Shown: in pieces, positions 26,031-33,537 of the stretch
Position numbering within the stretch: the first letter of the stretch is position 1
How the letters are laid out: the number at the start of each line of letters is the position of its first letter
Origin: Bacillus sp. OK048
GTDB lineage: Bacteria; Bacillota; Bacilli; Bacillales; Cytobacillaceae
NCBI RefSeq assembly: GCF_900103525.1
Contig: NZ_FNHN01000001.1
Span: 1-64,000 of the forward strand
Direction of reading: 5' to 3'
DNA: 64,000 nt
Notes under the pieces: model-generated
Seen by the model: only the letters and a program-made list of their open reading frames with translations
What the model was told of the DNA's origin: nothing
Databases searched by the model: none
Translations under genes and position numbers: made by a program

Positions 26031-27146
26031 TTATAAGTTCCCGCGTCTTGCCTGTTCTCTTTCGATGGATTCAAATAACGCCTTGAAGTTGCCTTCACCG
26101 AACCCACGAGCGCCCTTTCGCTGGATAATTTCAACAAATAGTGTCGGTCGATCAACAATCGGCTTCGTAAAGATTTGTAGCAGATACCCCTCATCATCAC
26201 GGTCAACAAGAATATTTAATTCGCGAAGCTTCTCGATTTCTTCGTCAATTTTTCCAATTCGCTGGCCTAGGTCCTCATAATACGTACTTGGCGTATTTAG
26301 GAATTCCACCCCATTCTTTTTCAAGATAGCAACCGTCGAGACAATATCCTCTGTTAAAATTGCAAGATGCTGCACACCTGGACCATTATAGAATTCTAGA
26401 TACTCTTGGATTTGCGATTTCCGTTTCCCTTCTGCCGGTTCATTTATGGGAAACTTAATTCTACCGCCATTATGCATAACCTTTGACATCAATGCGGAAT
26501 ATTCAGTGGTAATATCTTTATCCGTAAAATGCTTCATCTCGATAAATCCCATTACCTTGGAATAATATTCTACCCATTCCTCCATCCGCTCTACATTTCC
26601 TACGACATGATCAATACCAATTAATCCTGCATCTTCAATTGGCAGATAGACAGAATATGGCTCAAAGCCCGGCATGAAAACACCTTGATAATTTTTGCGT
26701 TCTACTAACGTATGGATGGTATCTCCATATGTACCGAGAACGGCCTTTTTAATTGTCCCTTTTTCATCCTTCAGCTCATATGGCGGTACAAGAGCAATGC
26801 CACCACGCTCCACCGCTGCATGATAGGCCTTATCAACATCATCTACTAACAAAGCAACGTCTTTTACCCCATCGCCATGTTTTTTGACTAATTGAGCAAC
26901 ATGCGTATCTTCTTTATAGGAACCAGTTAGAACAAGGCGGATATTTCTTTGTTGCAGAACAAAGGAAGCAGTTTCACGATTTCCCGTTTCAAGGCCGGAA
27001 TAAGCAACTGGTTTAAATCCAAATGCCGTGCAAAAATAGTGGCTTGCTTGCTTGGCATTACCTGTATAAATTTCGATATAGTCTACATCCCGAACCGGGA
27101 AAAAATCATTAACAAGCTCTTCTGCTTTTAGACGTTTATCTTTCAT
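26031..27146 (-). CDS. hppD: 4-hydroxyphenylpyruvate dioxygenase
   Basis: This 371-residue Fe(II) enzyme converts 4-hydroxyphenylpyruvate to homogentisate. Two VOC domains are visible; the C-terminal one carries the iron triad in GIDHVVGNVE (His), GPGVQHLAILTEDIV (His) and PTLFVEIIQRKGARGFG (Glu). The C-terminal gate GFGEGNFKALFESIE is intact. AGGAGG precedes the ATG. It is the first gene of the operon, with a striking hairpin 70-105 nt upstream. Confidence 0.95.
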   Translation of the reverse strand: MKDKRLKAEELVNDFFPVRDVDYIEIYTGNAKQASHYFCTAFGFKPVAYSGLETGNRETASFVLQQRNIRLVLTGSYKEDTHVAQLVKKHGDGVKDVALLVDDVDKAYHAAVERGGIALVPPYELKDEKGTIKKAVLGTYGDTIHTLVERKNYQGVFMPGFEPYSVYLPIEDAGLIGIDHVVGNVERMEEWVEYYSKVMGFIEMKHFTDKDITTEYSALMSKVMHNGGRIKFPINEPAEGKRKSQIQEYLEFYNGPGVQHLAILTEDIVSTVAILKKNGVEFLNTPSTYYEDLGQRIGKIDEEIEKLRELNILVDRDDEGYLLQIFTKPIVDRPTLFVEIIQRKGARGFGEGNFKALFESIEREQARRGNL

Positions 27147-27215
27147 TTATATTCCTCCTATTATCACTTAATTAATAATATTCAGAATATAGTTTACGTG
27201 ATACACACCTGTCCA

Positions 27216-27251
27216 CTCAAGAGCGGCCGGTGAAGCAATACCGCTTTTGAG
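27216..27251 (-). promoter_or_regulatory. Hairpin upstream of the HPPD operon
   Basis: CTCAAGAGCGG pairs with CCGCTTTTGAG over 11 bp (one G-T wobble) around a 14-nt loop. There is no T-run after it, so it is not an intrinsic terminator. It could be a large operator or a leader RNA element; no T-box core sequence is present. Confidence 0.45.
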
Positions 27252-27291
27252 TAGTAAAGATTCGTCTCTCCACTTTACCCCCATACCACAC

Positions 27292-27325
27292 AAAAAAAAG
27301 AAACATCCCTAATCTAGGTTGTTTC
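27292..27325 (-). terminator. Terminator of the TrpXYZ-like importer operon
   Basis: GAAACA...TGTTTC stem with an inner CCTA/TAGG, followed by eight T residues on the minus strand. Confidence 0.75.
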
Positions 27326-27334
27326 TCAATCGTT

Positions 27335-28129
27335 TTATGATAGAACTGCTCGGTCACTTGCCATTTGTACGCCGCGAATTCTTTTAAATTCTTCTAATAA
27401 TCCTTCGATGGTTAGGTTTTTCTTGTTTTCCGCATCAACTTCGAAGATGATTTGACCTTTATCCATCATAATTAAGCGATTCCCGAGATCAATCGCTTGC
27501 TGCATATTATGCGTGACCATTAACGTTGTAAGTTGATATTTCCCAACAATCTCCCGTGTTAAATTGGTGATTAATTCAGCTCGCGATGGGTCAAGTGCAG
27601 CCGTATGTTCATCAAGAAGTAAAATAGAAGGTTCAGTGAAGGTTGCCATTAACAGCGATAATGCCTGACGTTCTCCTCCAGACAACAACCCGACCTTGGC
27701 ACTTAACCGGTTTTCTAAGCCGAGATGCAAGGATTCAAGCACCTCCCGAAAGTAATCTCGTCTTTTCTTGGTAACTCCTCGCCTGAAGGTTCGCGTTTTA
27801 TTCCGTGAGTAAGCCATCGCCAAGTTTTCTTCAATCGTCATACTAGGAGCCGTTCCTGCCATTGGGTCCTGGAATACCCGTCCAATCATTTTTGATCGTT
27901 TGTACTCTGACATCGCGGTTACGTTTTTTCCGGCAATTTGAATTTCACCGATATCGGGTGCCAAGACTCCAGATATAATGTTCATTAAAGTCGATTTCCC
28001 TGCACCATTACTGCCTATTACTGTAACAAAATCACCTGGTTTTAAGGTTAGGTTAATTTGATCAATCGCAATTTTTTCGTCTGGTGTACCTTCATTAAAA
28101 ATCTTGTGTATCTGACTCAATTGCAGCAT
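27335..28129 (-). CDS. ABC transporter ATPase, TrpXYZ-like (COG1101 type)
   Basis: This 264-residue ATPase has Walker A GSNGAGKST, signature LLSGGERQALS and Walker B ILLLDEHTAALDP. The DEHTAALD variant is typical of the COG1101 family whose partners are a COG4120 permease and a COG2984 binding protein. It overlaps the permease gene by 35 nt. The ATG at 28129 is preferred; the GTG at 28138 lies within the ribosome binding site. These importers are often linked to aromatic amino acids, consistent with the tyrosine operon next door, but specificity is inferred. Confidence 0.85.
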   Translation of the reverse strand: MLQLSQIHKIFNEGTPDEKIAIDQINLTLKPGDFVTVIGSNGAGKSTLMNIISGVLAPDIGEIQIAGKNVTAMSEYKRSKMIGRVFQDPMAGTAPSMTIEENLAMAYSRNKTRTFRRGVTKKRRDYFREVLESLHLGLENRLSAKVGLLSGGERQALSLLMATFTEPSILLLDEHTAALDPSRAELITNLTREIVGKYQLTTLMVTHNMQQAIDLGNRLIMMDKGQIIFEVDAENKKNLTIEGLLEEFKRIRGVQMASDRAVLS

Positions 28130-29135
28130 AGCCTTCACCCTTTCCCTCTGCTGAACCCTTTAACATATATAACATTTCTTGTCTTTTCCGCGCTTTACGC
28201 TTTTTCTCTTTCGCTTGTTCAACTAGTTTTGGTGCTGTTAAAGCAATGATGACAATTAACGCTGTGATTACCTTCATATCACCCGGGTTTAAGAATTCCA
28301 CCCTTAATGCAAGAGTAACTACAATACGGTAAATAATCGCTCCTCCGATTACGGCTAGTGTTGCCCTTGCAATGGATTTAGTTCCAAATAAGGCCTCACC
28401 AATAATAACAGATGCTAAACCAATCACAATCATCCCGATACCCATACCAACATCCGCAAATCCACCTTGCTGCGCGATTAGAGCACCTGAAAAAGCCACA
28501 AGTGCATTGGATAACCCTAGCCCAAGGATGGTGAGGAGGTTTGTATTGGCAGAGAAACTGCGAATCATCTGTTTATTGTTACCTGTAGCTCTCACTGCAA
28601 GACCAATTTCCGTTTGTAAAAATAAATCCGTAAACCACTTAATAACAAAGGTGACGACTATCATAAAAATTAATATTCCCCATGTATCAGGAAGACTGTC
28701 ACCAAGACCCACCATCGCTAGTAAACCATTAAAAAAAGAATCCACTCCCAGATTTTCGAATACCTCACCGATTTTCGTAAAGGAAGTTTCTGAATTTAGT
28801 AATGGAATATTTGATCTTCCCATTATTCTTAGATTAATAGAGTAAAGGGCAATCATCATTAAAATACCCGATAGCAAATTATTAATTTTTCCAAAGGTAT
28901 GAAGCAGACCCGTCACACATCCCGCTGCAAAACCTGCAAATAGCGCCAGAATTGTTGCTAAAAACGGATTGACCCCGCCAGCGATTAACACTGCTGACAA
29001 AGCTGCCCCAGTAACAAAACTCCCATCTACAGTTAAATCCGGGAAATCCAAAATACGAAAGGAAAGATAGACACCCAGTGCCATAATCGCGTAGATGATA
29101 CCTGCTTCAAATGATCCAAATATGGCTGTAAACAT
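28095..29135 (-). CDS. ABC transporter permease, TrpXYZ-like (COG4120 type)
   Basis: This permease of about 346 residues has roughly eight to nine hydrophobic segments and the family opening LGVYLSFRILDFPDLTVDGS. A central TEIGLAVRATGNNKQMIRSF loop may contact the ATPase. The C terminus is Lys/Arg-rich. The ATG at 29135 is 9 nt from AAAGG; an ATG at 29144 is too close to that site. Confidence 0.85.
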   Translation of the reverse strand: MFTAIFGSFEAGIIYAIMALGVYLSFRILDFPDLTVDGSFVTGAALSAVLIAGGVNPFLATILALFAGFAAGCVTGLLHTFGKINNLLSGILMMIALYSINLRIMGRSNIPLLNSETSFTKIGEVFENLGVDSFFNGLLAMVGLGDSLPDTWGILIFMIVVTFVIKWFTDLFLQTEIGLAVRATGNNKQMIRSFSANTNLLTILGLGLSNALVAFSGALIAQQGGFADVGMGIGMIVIGLASVIIGEALFGTKSIARATLAVIGGAIIYRIVVTLALRVEFLNPGDMKVITALIVIIALTAPKLVEQAKEKKRKARKRQEMLYMLKGSAEGKGEGYAAIESDTQDF

Positions 29136-29189
29136 TGAGATCATCCTTTCTTTTAGTCTTATTGAGTAAATTCCTTATTTAGTGATGAA

Positions 29190-29217
29190 GGAGTCAACCA
29201 TATTAGTGGCTGACTCC
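29190..29217 (-). promoter_or_regulatory. Intercistronic hairpin between binding protein and permease genes
   Basis: GGAGTCA / TGACTCC stem without a T-run lies in the 118-nt gap after the binding-protein gene. It is likely to act on mRNA decay or to limit read-through, raising binding protein relative to permease. Confidence 0.45.
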
Positions 29218-29253
29218 CAGCATTACAAATTTTATTAAGGCTCTTTTCTTATA

Positions 29254-30243
29254 TTATTTACCTTCGTAAAACTTACCAAGGTTTTTCCATTCGTCTTTCA
29301 CTTCAAGCCCCTGGGCTTCTGCAGCTTTTTTATTAATGATGAGTGTTAAGCTTTTTGGCAATTCAACAGGAATTTCAGAAGGCTTCTTATTGCCACTTAA
29401 AATTTCAGCAGCCATTAACCCTGATTGATAACCGATATCGAAATATTCAAAGCCACTAGCAGCCACTGCTCCTTTTTTCATTGAATCTAGCTCACCAACG
29501 AAAAGAGGAATTTTTTTGCTGTTTGCAACCGAAATAACAGACTCAAGAGCAGAAACAACCGTATTATCGGTCGGAATATAGATAGCGTCCACACGTCCAA
29601 CTAACGATTCAGTTGCCTGTTTAACTTCAGCAGAGGTAGAGACAGACACTTCCACAAGCTTTGCACCTTTTCCTTCTGCTAATTTTTTCACTTCATCCAC
29701 TTGAACAATGGAGTTTTGTTCACCAGAATTATAGATCACACCAATAGACTTCGCTTTTACTTCACCCGTGATAAAATTAATCGTTTTTGCAGTTCCTTCA
29801 GGATGATTATCAGTTGTTCCGGTAATATTTCCTCCTGGCTGCTCAAATGATTTTACTAATTCGGAACCTACTGGATCTGTTACCGAAGTAAAGATAATTG
29901 GAATCTCCTTCGTTGCTTTCAGTGCTCCTGTTGCACTTGGCGTTGCATTTGCAAAAATGAGATCAACTTTATCTCCAACAAAATTATTAGAGATGGTTTG
30001 AACATTTGCCGCTTCACCTTGGGCATTTTGCTCGTCAAACTCTACTTTAATGCCTTTATCTTCTAATGCCTTTTTAAATCCTTTTGTGGCCTCATCCAAC
30101 GATGTATGTGACACATACTGTGAAATACCAACTTTAAATACTTTGTCGCCTTCTTTTCCTCCTGCTGATTCCTTACTGCCGCACCCAGCAAGTAACATCA
30201 TCCCCGCTAAAGCAAAAGACAATACTTTTACACCCTTTTTCAT
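29254..30243 (-). CDS. ABC transporter substrate-binding lipoprotein, TrpX-like (COG2984)
   Basis: This 329-residue protein has a lipoprotein signal (LLAGCGS, Cys near residue 21) and a type-1 periplasmic-binding fold of the COG2984 family. Typical blocks are GISQYVSHTSLDEATKGF, IPIIFTSVTDPVGSELV, GNITGTTDNHP and IYIPTDNTVVSALESV. A GGGGG site precedes the ATG. It is the first gene of the three-gene importer set. Confidence 0.88.
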   Translation of the reverse strand: MKKGVKVLSFALAGMMLLAGCGSKESAGGKEGDKVFKVGISQYVSHTSLDEATKGFKKALEDKGIKVEFDEQNAQGEAANVQTISNNFVGDKVDLIFANATPSATGALKATKEIPIIFTSVTDPVGSELVKSFEQPGGNITGTTDNHPEGTAKTINFITGEVKAKSIGVIYNSGEQNSIVQVDEVKKLAEGKGAKLVEVSVSTSAEVKQATESLVGRVDAIYIPTDNTVVSALESVISVANSKKIPLFVGELDSMKKGAVAASGFEYFDIGYQSGLMAAEILSGNKKPSEIPVELPKSLTLIINKKAAEAQGLEVKDEWKNLGKFYEGK

Positions 30244-30396
30244 GTTACATCCCCCTATTATCCATTTTTTAATTTTTCTAAAAATTTACTATATTATAAA
30301 AATTATTTTAGTATTTTTTTAGATTAAAAGCAATAGAATTACCTAAAATTATTTTTCCGCTTTAAAGCGACAAATTTTTCAACTATTTAAAAAACA

Positions 30397-30420
30397 GAAA
30401 AAACCCTCTAAAATAGAGGG
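30397..30420 (-). terminator. Terminator after the 42-codon small ORF
   Basis: CCCTCT-AAAAT-AGAGGG stem with six T residues following on the minus strand. Confidence 0.75.
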
Positions 30421-30455
30421 CATTTTGGTGTTACCTATTCAATTTCATATTTATT

Positions 30456-30584
30456 TTACCAATCTTGAGTTTGATCTAATAGTTTATCGATTTCTATTTT
30501 TTTTAATTTACTGATGTTTTTCTCAGATGTTAGATTTGCGGTTGACTCTAGTAGTTTATCGATATCAATCAAAATTGTTCCCAT
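30456..30584 (-). CDS. Small 42-residue protein with duplicated IDKLL motif
   Basis: An unrecognised short ORF (MGTILIDIDKLLES at its start, ending LLDQTQDW) has GGAGG 8 nt before its ATG and a dedicated terminator 36 nt after its stop. The sequence contains two related segments, DIDKLLEST and EIDKLLDQT, separated by a Lys-rich stretch, suggesting two short amphipathic helices. It lies alone between the TrpX-like gene and the antiporter, both on the same strand. Confidence 0.65.
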   Translation of the reverse strand: MGTILIDIDKLLESTANLTSEKNISKLKKIEIDKLLDQTQDW

Positions 30585-30660
30585 ATCATCTAACCTCCAT
30601 TTTTTTAGTTACTAAATGATTCGTGCGATTTGGGACAATTTTGGGGGTAGAAATTTATTT

Positions 30661-31842
30661 TCACTGATTTAATTCTTTTGCAACCTTTTGTGATAAAAAT
30701 TTGGGTTGTGTTTCCTCTTCATTAAAAATCAGTTTCATCATTGGCGGTGTCACAATGGTTGTTATCAAAACAACGACCACTAACGCAGCAAACAATTCCT
30801 GACTTACTAAGTTACTTTCCAAGCCAATCGCTGCAATAATCAAGGCTACCTCACCTCGGGATACCATAGCAGCACCGATTCCTAAGGAACTCCTCCAAGA
30901 AAATTTTGATGCTTTTGCCCCTAGAGCAGCTCCAATCAATTTGGTCAGAATGGCGAGAAAACTAAGCCAAATGATCGGCCAAATATACTCTGTCATACCC
31001 GCAAAAGAAACTTTTAGACCAATGGATGTAAAGAAAATAGGGACAAATATGGAATAGCCGATGGTCTCCACCTTTTCCACTATTTCTTGTTTAAAATTTG
31101 TTAAGCTAATGGCAATTCCTGCGATATATGCTCCAATAATGGCTGCAACCCCGGTCATTTCTGCAACATAGGCAAAAAGAAAACAGATAATTAATGCAGC
31201 CGTAATGGTCGTTTGTGATACCTTTAACGAGTCGAATTTCTTTAAGATCCAAGGGACAACTTTCCAACCGACGAGAATAGCTCCAGCAAAGAATAGAACC
31301 TTATTAAGTAACAGCAGTCCCAAGTGCACATCTCCGCCGCCTGACATACTCAGTAAAAATGCCAAGGCAATGATTACCACTACATCATCAATGACAGCTG
31401 CACCTAATATCGTAGCACCTTCCTTTGATTTCAATTTATTTAATTCCTTCAGTGCTTGAACAGAAATACTTACACTTGTTGCTGACAGCAGCAGCCCTAG
31501 AAAAAGAGCTTGAAATGTACCCATCCCCATAAAGACACCAGCTAAGTAGCCCCCAGCAAGTGGTACAATAATACCGCTTAGCCCTACAATCGTTGAAGCT
31601 TTTCCAGATCGTTTAAATTCGTCAATATCTGTCTCTAACCCAGCAATAAACATTAACAAAATCACACCAATTTGGCTTAATTCTTCTAATGTAGCAGAAT
31701 CTGAAAGGATCCCAAAAACGGCTGGACCTAAGACAATTCCGACAAGGAGCTTACCGAGAACCGAGGGCTGACCCAATTTCACACTAATGTCTCCTGCAAT
31801 TTTAGATGCCAATAAAATGATCGCTAGCTCAAAAATTAACAT
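30661..31842 (-). CDS. CPA2-family cation/proton antiporter (NapA/GerN/KefB-like)
   Basis: This 393-residue membrane protein has about 12 hydrophobic segments. The ion-binding pair appears in GAAVIDDVVVII (two adjacent Asp, as in electrogenic Na+/H+ antiporters), and LGQPSVLGKLLVGIVLGP and LLMFIAGLETD are typical CPA2 blocks. There is no C-terminal RCK/TrkA-N domain, unlike KefB/KefC. AGGAGG precedes the ATG. The 5' leader carries a full terminator-like hairpin (31868-31918), suggesting regulated read-through. Confidence 0.88.
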   Translation of the reverse strand: MLIFELAIILLASKIAGDISVKLGQPSVLGKLLVGIVLGPAVFGILSDSATLEELSQIGVILLMFIAGLETDIDEFKRSGKASTIVGLSGIIVPLAGGYLAGVFMGMGTFQALFLGLLLSATSVSISVQALKELNKLKSKEGATILGAAVIDDVVVIIALAFLLSMSGGGDVHLGLLLLNKVLFFAGAILVGWKVVPWILKKFDSLKVSQTTITAALIICFLFAYVAEMTGVAAIIGAYIAGIAISLTNFKQEIVEKVETIGYSIFVPIFFTSIGLKVSFAGMTEYIWPIIWLSFLAILTKLIGAALGAKASKFSWRSSLGIGAAMVSRGEVALIIAAIGLESNLVSQELFAALVVVVLITTIVTPPMMKLIFNEEETQPKFLSQKVAKELNQ

Positions 31843-31867
31843 AAATTACGTCCTCCTCTTAGAATAC

Positions 31868-31918
31868 AAAAAGGAGCCTATCACCAAGGGACATAGTTAT
31901 CCCTTGGTGACAGGCTCC
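31868..31918 (-). terminator. Terminator-like hairpin in the antiporter leader
   Basis: GGAGCCT(A)TCACCAAGGGA pairs with TCCCTTGGTGA(C)AGGCTCC, an 18-bp interrupted stem, followed on the minus strand by TTTTT. It lies 26-76 nt before the antiporter start and no minus-strand gene precedes it, so it most likely controls the antiporter itself. Confidence 0.65.
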
Positions 31919-31937
31919 TCCAAGAATTCGTTGATAT

Positions 31938-32000
31938 TTATTTACAACATGATAACATGTATTTTGGCTTTCCGCAATGTTTCTTTAAACACTCCTTCAT
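31938..32000 (-). CDS. Possible 20-residue Cys-rich leader peptide
   Basis: A short frame (MKECLKKHCGKPKYMLSCCK) ends 20 nt before the leader terminator of the antiporter gene. Its ribosome binding site is weak (GTGG). Placement resembles a leader peptide for attenuation, but a 21-codon ORF can occur by chance, and an alternative promoter (TTGCGG, 17 nt, TATCAT at 31949-31977) overlaps it, in which case it would not be transcribed whole. Confidence 0.25.
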   Translation of the reverse strand: MKECLKKHCGKPKYMLSCCK

Positions 32001-32045
32001 TTTACATACCACTATTAATAAGGAAAGACTTTTTTAAAATAAAAG

Positions 32046-32078
32046 TTGTATCTTCAGATAAACTATCTGTATGATAGT
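32046..32078 (+). promoter_or_regulatory. Promoter with overlapping operators before the gene at 32108
   Basis: TTGTAT (32046-32051) and TATGAT (32070-32075) are spaced 18 nt. The spacer holds the perfect inverted repeat CAGATA-AAC-TATCTG (32055-32069). A second one, ACTATC-TGTAT-GATAGT (32062-32078), covers the -10. Together these suggest repression. Confidence 0.5.
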
Positions 32079-32107
32079 AAAAGAACGAATGAATATTGGA
32101 GGCAACG

Positions 32108-32584
32108 ATGCTTACTTTTAATGAAAAATTAGCGATTATTGAATCATTTCCTGAATTGGAACGAAAAGACGTCTCACTAAAACGGGTGAATTTCCAACTT
32201 CCAAACAGTGCGTCCGACAAAAAAAATGTGGTCTATCACCTTCATCCTAATGGAAATGGATTTATTTTTGCAGGGAACCTAGATACCTATCAAACAGATG
32301 ATAAAGGAATGGTCAATATCCGTGACTTTGCTCCAGATGAATTAAAACAATTGATCAAGGAGTCCATTGAATCGTTATTACCCGTCGAGAAGACACTTGT
32401 AGAAGAAGCGATTATTGGTAATGAAGTTGAAGAACGCTGGGTTGATGAGGAAAAGAATCACCTTATCCTAATCAATGAAAACGAGTCTTGGAATATTTAC
32501 TTTGGGTTAAATCTTGAAGAGAGCTTCGATACCTATGGTGAAGCGGAAGATTTTTTAACAGAAGAAGGATTTCATCGAGTGTAA
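32108..32584 (+). CDS. Conserved hypothetical protein (158 residues)
   Basis: Not recognised. The protein is soluble and acidic with no signal peptide or membrane segment; it starts MLTFNEKLAIIESFPELERK and ends in an acidic segment with YGEAEDFLTEEGF. The ATG at 32108 follows GGAGG at 5 nt; a TTG at 32096 lies before that site. It has its own promoter with operator-like repeats and a terminator, so it is monocistronic and probably regulated. Confidence 0.75.
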   Translation: MLTFNEKLAIIESFPELERKDVSLKRVNFQLPNSASDKKNVVYHLHPNGNGFIFAGNLDTYQTDDKGMVNIRDFAPDELKQLIKESIESLLPVEKTLVEEAIIGNEVEERWVDEEKNHLILINENESWNIYFGLNLEESFDTYGEAEDFLTEEGFHRV

Positions 32585-32591
32585 ACCATTC

Positions 32592-32616
32592 AAGCTGTGC
32601 AAAGAAAGCACAGCTT
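32592..32616 (+). terminator. Terminator of the gene at 32108
   Basis: Perfect 9-bp stem AAGCTGTGC / GCACAGCTT followed by a T-rich tail. Confidence 0.6.
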
Positions 32617-32635
32617 GTTCTTATTTTATCTAATC

Positions 32636-33148
32636 TCACGTTAACTCCTTGTCAATCATATCATCTAAACGAATAATACTCTGTTTTGCTCTATCATAAT
32701 CAATCGTTCGGTAATGATGCATACCACCCTTTTCTTCGTCTTTTTCATCGGCCCATTTAACAATTTGCTGTAGTGGTGTCCGAACAATATCGTTAGAAGG
32801 TAAAAATGAATCGGTGTGAAAAAGAATCGCCAACGCAATCGTCTTTGCCTTAATTGGGTTTTCACCAAGACGGATTAATAATTTGTGGGCCCGCTCCGCT
32901 CCTTTAATTGCGTGAATGTCATTTTGTTTATATAAATCATAATCCCATTTGCCATTTTTATACCAGGTGTAATGGCCCATATCATGTAAAAGCCCAGCCT
33001 TTGCAGCAATATCAATATCGAGTTGATGTTCTTGTCCTAAATGAAAGGCATGGTAGGCTACAGCAATTGCATGGGAAACTCCAGACCGATTTAAATATTT
33101 TTGTGCAATATGATGTTCAAAAATATTAATTAACCTTACATCCCTCAT
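32636..33148 (-). CDS. HD-domain phosphohydrolase
   Basis: This 170-residue all-helical protein has an HD metal site: SHAIAVAYHAFHLG (His), AGLLHDMGHY (His-Asp) and a later Asp in IVKWADEKDE. HD proteins of this size hydrolyse nucleotides or phosphoesters; the substrate is unknown. The ATG at 33148 follows GGAGGAG; a GTG at 33163 lies within that site. Confidence 0.8.
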   Translation of the reverse strand: MRDVRLINIFEHHIAQKYLNRSGVSHAIAVAYHAFHLGQEHQLDIDIAAKAGLLHDMGHYTWYKNGKWDYDLYKQNDIHAIKGAERAHKLLIRLGENPIKAKTIALAILFHTDSFLPSNDIVRTPLQQIVKWADEKDEEKGGMHHYRTIDYDRAKQSIIRLDDMIDKELT

Positions 33149-33262
33149 ATCAATCTCCTCCACTCCATACCTAATGCAATTTTTTACTATTTATTATAGT
33201 ATAATCATATCGTTATCGCTACATATTTATCCACTTTAACTAATAGACTGTGTTAAACTTGA

Positions 33263-33455
33263 CTGTTGATTTGAGCTCCAGGCGCTACGCTTTCCGCGGG
33301 CGGTCCGGGGAGCCTCCTCGGCGCTGAAGCGCCTGCGGGGTCTCCCCAGCCCCGTCCTCCCGCAGGACTTTGAATTTACTCCCTCGAATAATCACCGCAC
33401 GAAGAAAATGCGGTAGCATTTTCGAGGATCGAGCGCCTTCCACCCAAATCAACAG
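33263..33455. repeat. GC-rich palindromic intergenic repeat with nested hairpin
   Basis: A 193-bp element has imperfect terminal inverted repeats (CTGTTGATTTG...AGGCGCT against AGCGCCT...CAAATCAACAG). Its GC-rich interior (CTTTCCGCGGGC, CCTCCTCGGCGCTGAAGCGCC) is far above the surrounding base composition. It resembles a dispersed Bacillaceae repeat. A second hairpin (33383-33426, CTCGAA...TTCGAG with ACCGCA/TGCGGT) sits inside the right half. ORFs inside it are not credible genes. It lies between the HD-domain and LTA synthase genes. Confidence 0.65.
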
Positions 33456-33483
33456 GTTAAAATAACTAGTACATCCCATTAAT

Positions 33484-33519
33484 AAACAAAAGAGCCTTCA
33501 TTGAAATGAAAGCTCTTTT
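33484..33519. terminator. Terminator of the LTA synthase gene (bidirectional)
   Basis: ACAAAAGAGC(C)TTCAT pairs with ATGAA(A)GCTCTTTTGT around a 4-nt loop. Confidence 0.75.
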
Positions 33520-33537
33520 GTGATTAGTATTCACTTT

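Noticed and set aside
27147..27334. T-box riboswitch ahead of hppD
   Set aside because: The hairpin is clear but no T-box core (AGGGTGGNACCGCG) or terminator-antiterminator pair is present in the hppD direction.
33285..33479. A 64-codon protein gene within the GC-rich repeat
   Set aside because: It lies in a palindromic repeat, has no ribosome binding site and encodes a low-complexity basic sequence.
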